Shown: positions 35,001-35,114 of the stretch, in pieces
Layout of the letters: each line of letters starts with the position of its first letter
Numbering within the stretch: position 1 is the first letter of the stretch
Assembly: GCA_934646865.1 (NCBI GenBank)
Contig: CAKUEU010000013.1
Coordinates: 1-35,114 of the forward strand
DNA: 35,114 bases
From: an uncultured Collinsella sp.
Lineage (GTDB): Bacteria; Actinomycetota; Coriobacteriia; Coriobacteriales; Coriobacteriaceae
Direction: 5' to 3'
Notes under the pieces: model-generated
What the model saw: only the letters and a program-made list of their open reading frames with translations
Database searches by the model: none
Told to the model about the DNA's origin: nothing
Program-made: the position numbers and the translations under genes

Positions 35001-35114
35001 GTCGAGCTCGGCAAACGTAGGCGCCAGCAATACGGCGCGCCCGTGGCGGGCAACCAGGTCGGCAAGCAGCGCGGCCTCGGCATCGCTCAAATCCGTGCCG
35101 GCATTGGTGGTATA
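32043..35114 (-). CDS. addB: AddB-type nuclease subunit (5' end beyond the window)
   Basis: AddB is the inactivated-helicase and nuclease partner of AddA. The frame stays open to the window edge (YTTNAGTDLSDAEAALL), so the true start lies beyond 35114; TTG 35090 is an unlikely start. The C-terminal nuclease has GGRIDRVDVD and AVVIDYKHRSG, an intact PD-(D/E)XK core. In characterised AddB proteins four cysteines bind a 4Fe-4S cluster around the nuclease. Here the first is present (YSTCPLCWF), but the usual C-terminal CxxC...C triad reads HARCSYNHEG with one Cys, so the cluster may be lost or altered. It lies 3 bases upstream of addA. Confidence 0.9.
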   Translation of the reverse strand, partial: YTTNAGTDLSDAEAALLADLVARHGRAVLLAPTFAELDLCRHDAAVADVSLGVDYKTPSSWLRSLWELMGDGRSFVDNLQRQMLFSDMVARRDDADLQPLSRSQGTVRMLARMARDVLPGVAGTGAERRCDSVCQPEPKSDAEARVFELLRAYASGLDRRDLVEPCEAADMMAGALADSLPTCARAVFVRGVTSFAHGLLELLSAVANGGGEVVVLLAREQAAMREELAAAFDARGVLFEVAPLGEDAAASKPAAQPAFIEVAGPHARAYAYANAIDKLVKAREGAAPREGATTLADPVRVLVVSARAPQLFGELAARLAARHIAAETTEFTAFSQSIAGRQFTALADLIERMKAADEGNASKTEWWPAPELTDWIYSPLSGADAASARTFDKNMRLSRSKTIAGVKSLLQSVQGQVRGVRKAASDQNWFKNVPCVVSDVFQALWRDKPVTALKAMLAVAEALPDRALGGLDGQARRQAETALLRHAIDILMNDARALDVSQAATVPVLDGVRTKVDKRSTAYDYETYEVDRTPRAQVRFVSLADAAALRPASYDAVLFADVDLDSYPLSHEEGPLATLTEELGRGGVTLEPAALLRVRFGRAIQTARGPVVLARVTHDRQARECYPAAVWTELRARAEAAGAAKVVRVGEGDIVADFDSAAGEGLECKRVACEAPQHLSEAAVPYLVLRRRDREGEDAPLVPRLTSASQIEAYSTCPLCWFVSYRVKPQSIDAGFGNMEKGNFVHDVLEHLHARLPQEGMERVTPENLPRAQEVLREVFDETLSEHAGKRGTEGPLVPLSAVEERQVAEILPQLEGVLAYESEALAPFVPRYLEFAFNELKVEYAGWPLGGRIDRVDVDAENRAVVIDYKHRSGVEEFKLADPTVRDEETGEAPIDNPRWLPPHTQTLIYAQAMRRALDLDTRAALYFSTKGGKPALRGAASDELLEEERGDGRIPGLKKGFPGEGGNMDFDTLLDRVEAGIAERLRELEAGVVAAVDPTSPQAAHARCSYNHEGTFVRRDV

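Overview
This window is a gene-dense, high-GC bacterial chromosome segment. It most resembles a gut member of the Coriobacteriia (Actinomycetota), probably Collinsella or a close relative. The clues are GC-rich third codon positions, long antisense shadow frames, a ruvC-ruvA-ruvB operon with an actinobacterial or Firmicutes-type LexA box, formate-tetrahydrofolate ligase, a superoxide reductase suited to an anaerobe, and an AddAB rather than RecBCD nuclease. The genus is inferred from overall character; no search was run. No rRNA, tRNA, CRISPR array or transposase gene is visible.

Region by region. Positions 1-117 hold the 3' end of an unrecognised gene with a terminator. Positions 284-2776 encode an exported PI-PLC X-domain phosphodiesterase with a Tat-like signal and a sortase-like tail. 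Positions 2871-8528 hold a small PH-like protein, a YhcG/DUF1016 nuclease, a double zinc-ribbon protein, a CDF metal exporter with a manganese-type metal site, and a Pro-rich membrane protein. Positions 8707-12727 hold fhs and the ruvCAB operon, which has a candidate SOS operator. Positions 12865-14850 encode a large protein with the architecture of glutamine-dependent NAD synthetase that has lost every catalytic signature I checked, so it looks like a pseudoenzyme.

Positions 14795-20314 are the most unusual part. A compact agmatine deiminase cassette (agmatine deiminase, antiporter, putrescine carbamoyltransferase and a divergent LuxR-type regulator) lies between two 164-bp direct repeats that differ at two positions. 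The repeat contains a terminator plus the first codons of the NadE-like gene, so the right-hand copy is a stub of that gene. Before insertion, the superoxide reductase gene and its terminator probably abutted the NadE-like gene. The cassette would import agmatine, deiminate it to N-carbamoylputrescine, phosphorolyse that to putrescine and carbamoyl phosphate, and export putrescine. No carbamate kinase gene is in the window.

Positions 20324-35114, all on the minus strand, hold superoxide reductase, a SWIM/SNF2 helicase, DNA polymerase III alpha (dnaE), addA, and addB, which runs off the window. Two intergenic inverted-repeat structures stand out: a perfect 37-bp REPIN-like pair between dnaE and the SNF2 gene, and an imperfect long hairpin between addA and dnaE. 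With ruvCAB, addAB and dnaE, much of the window serves DNA replication and recombinational repair.
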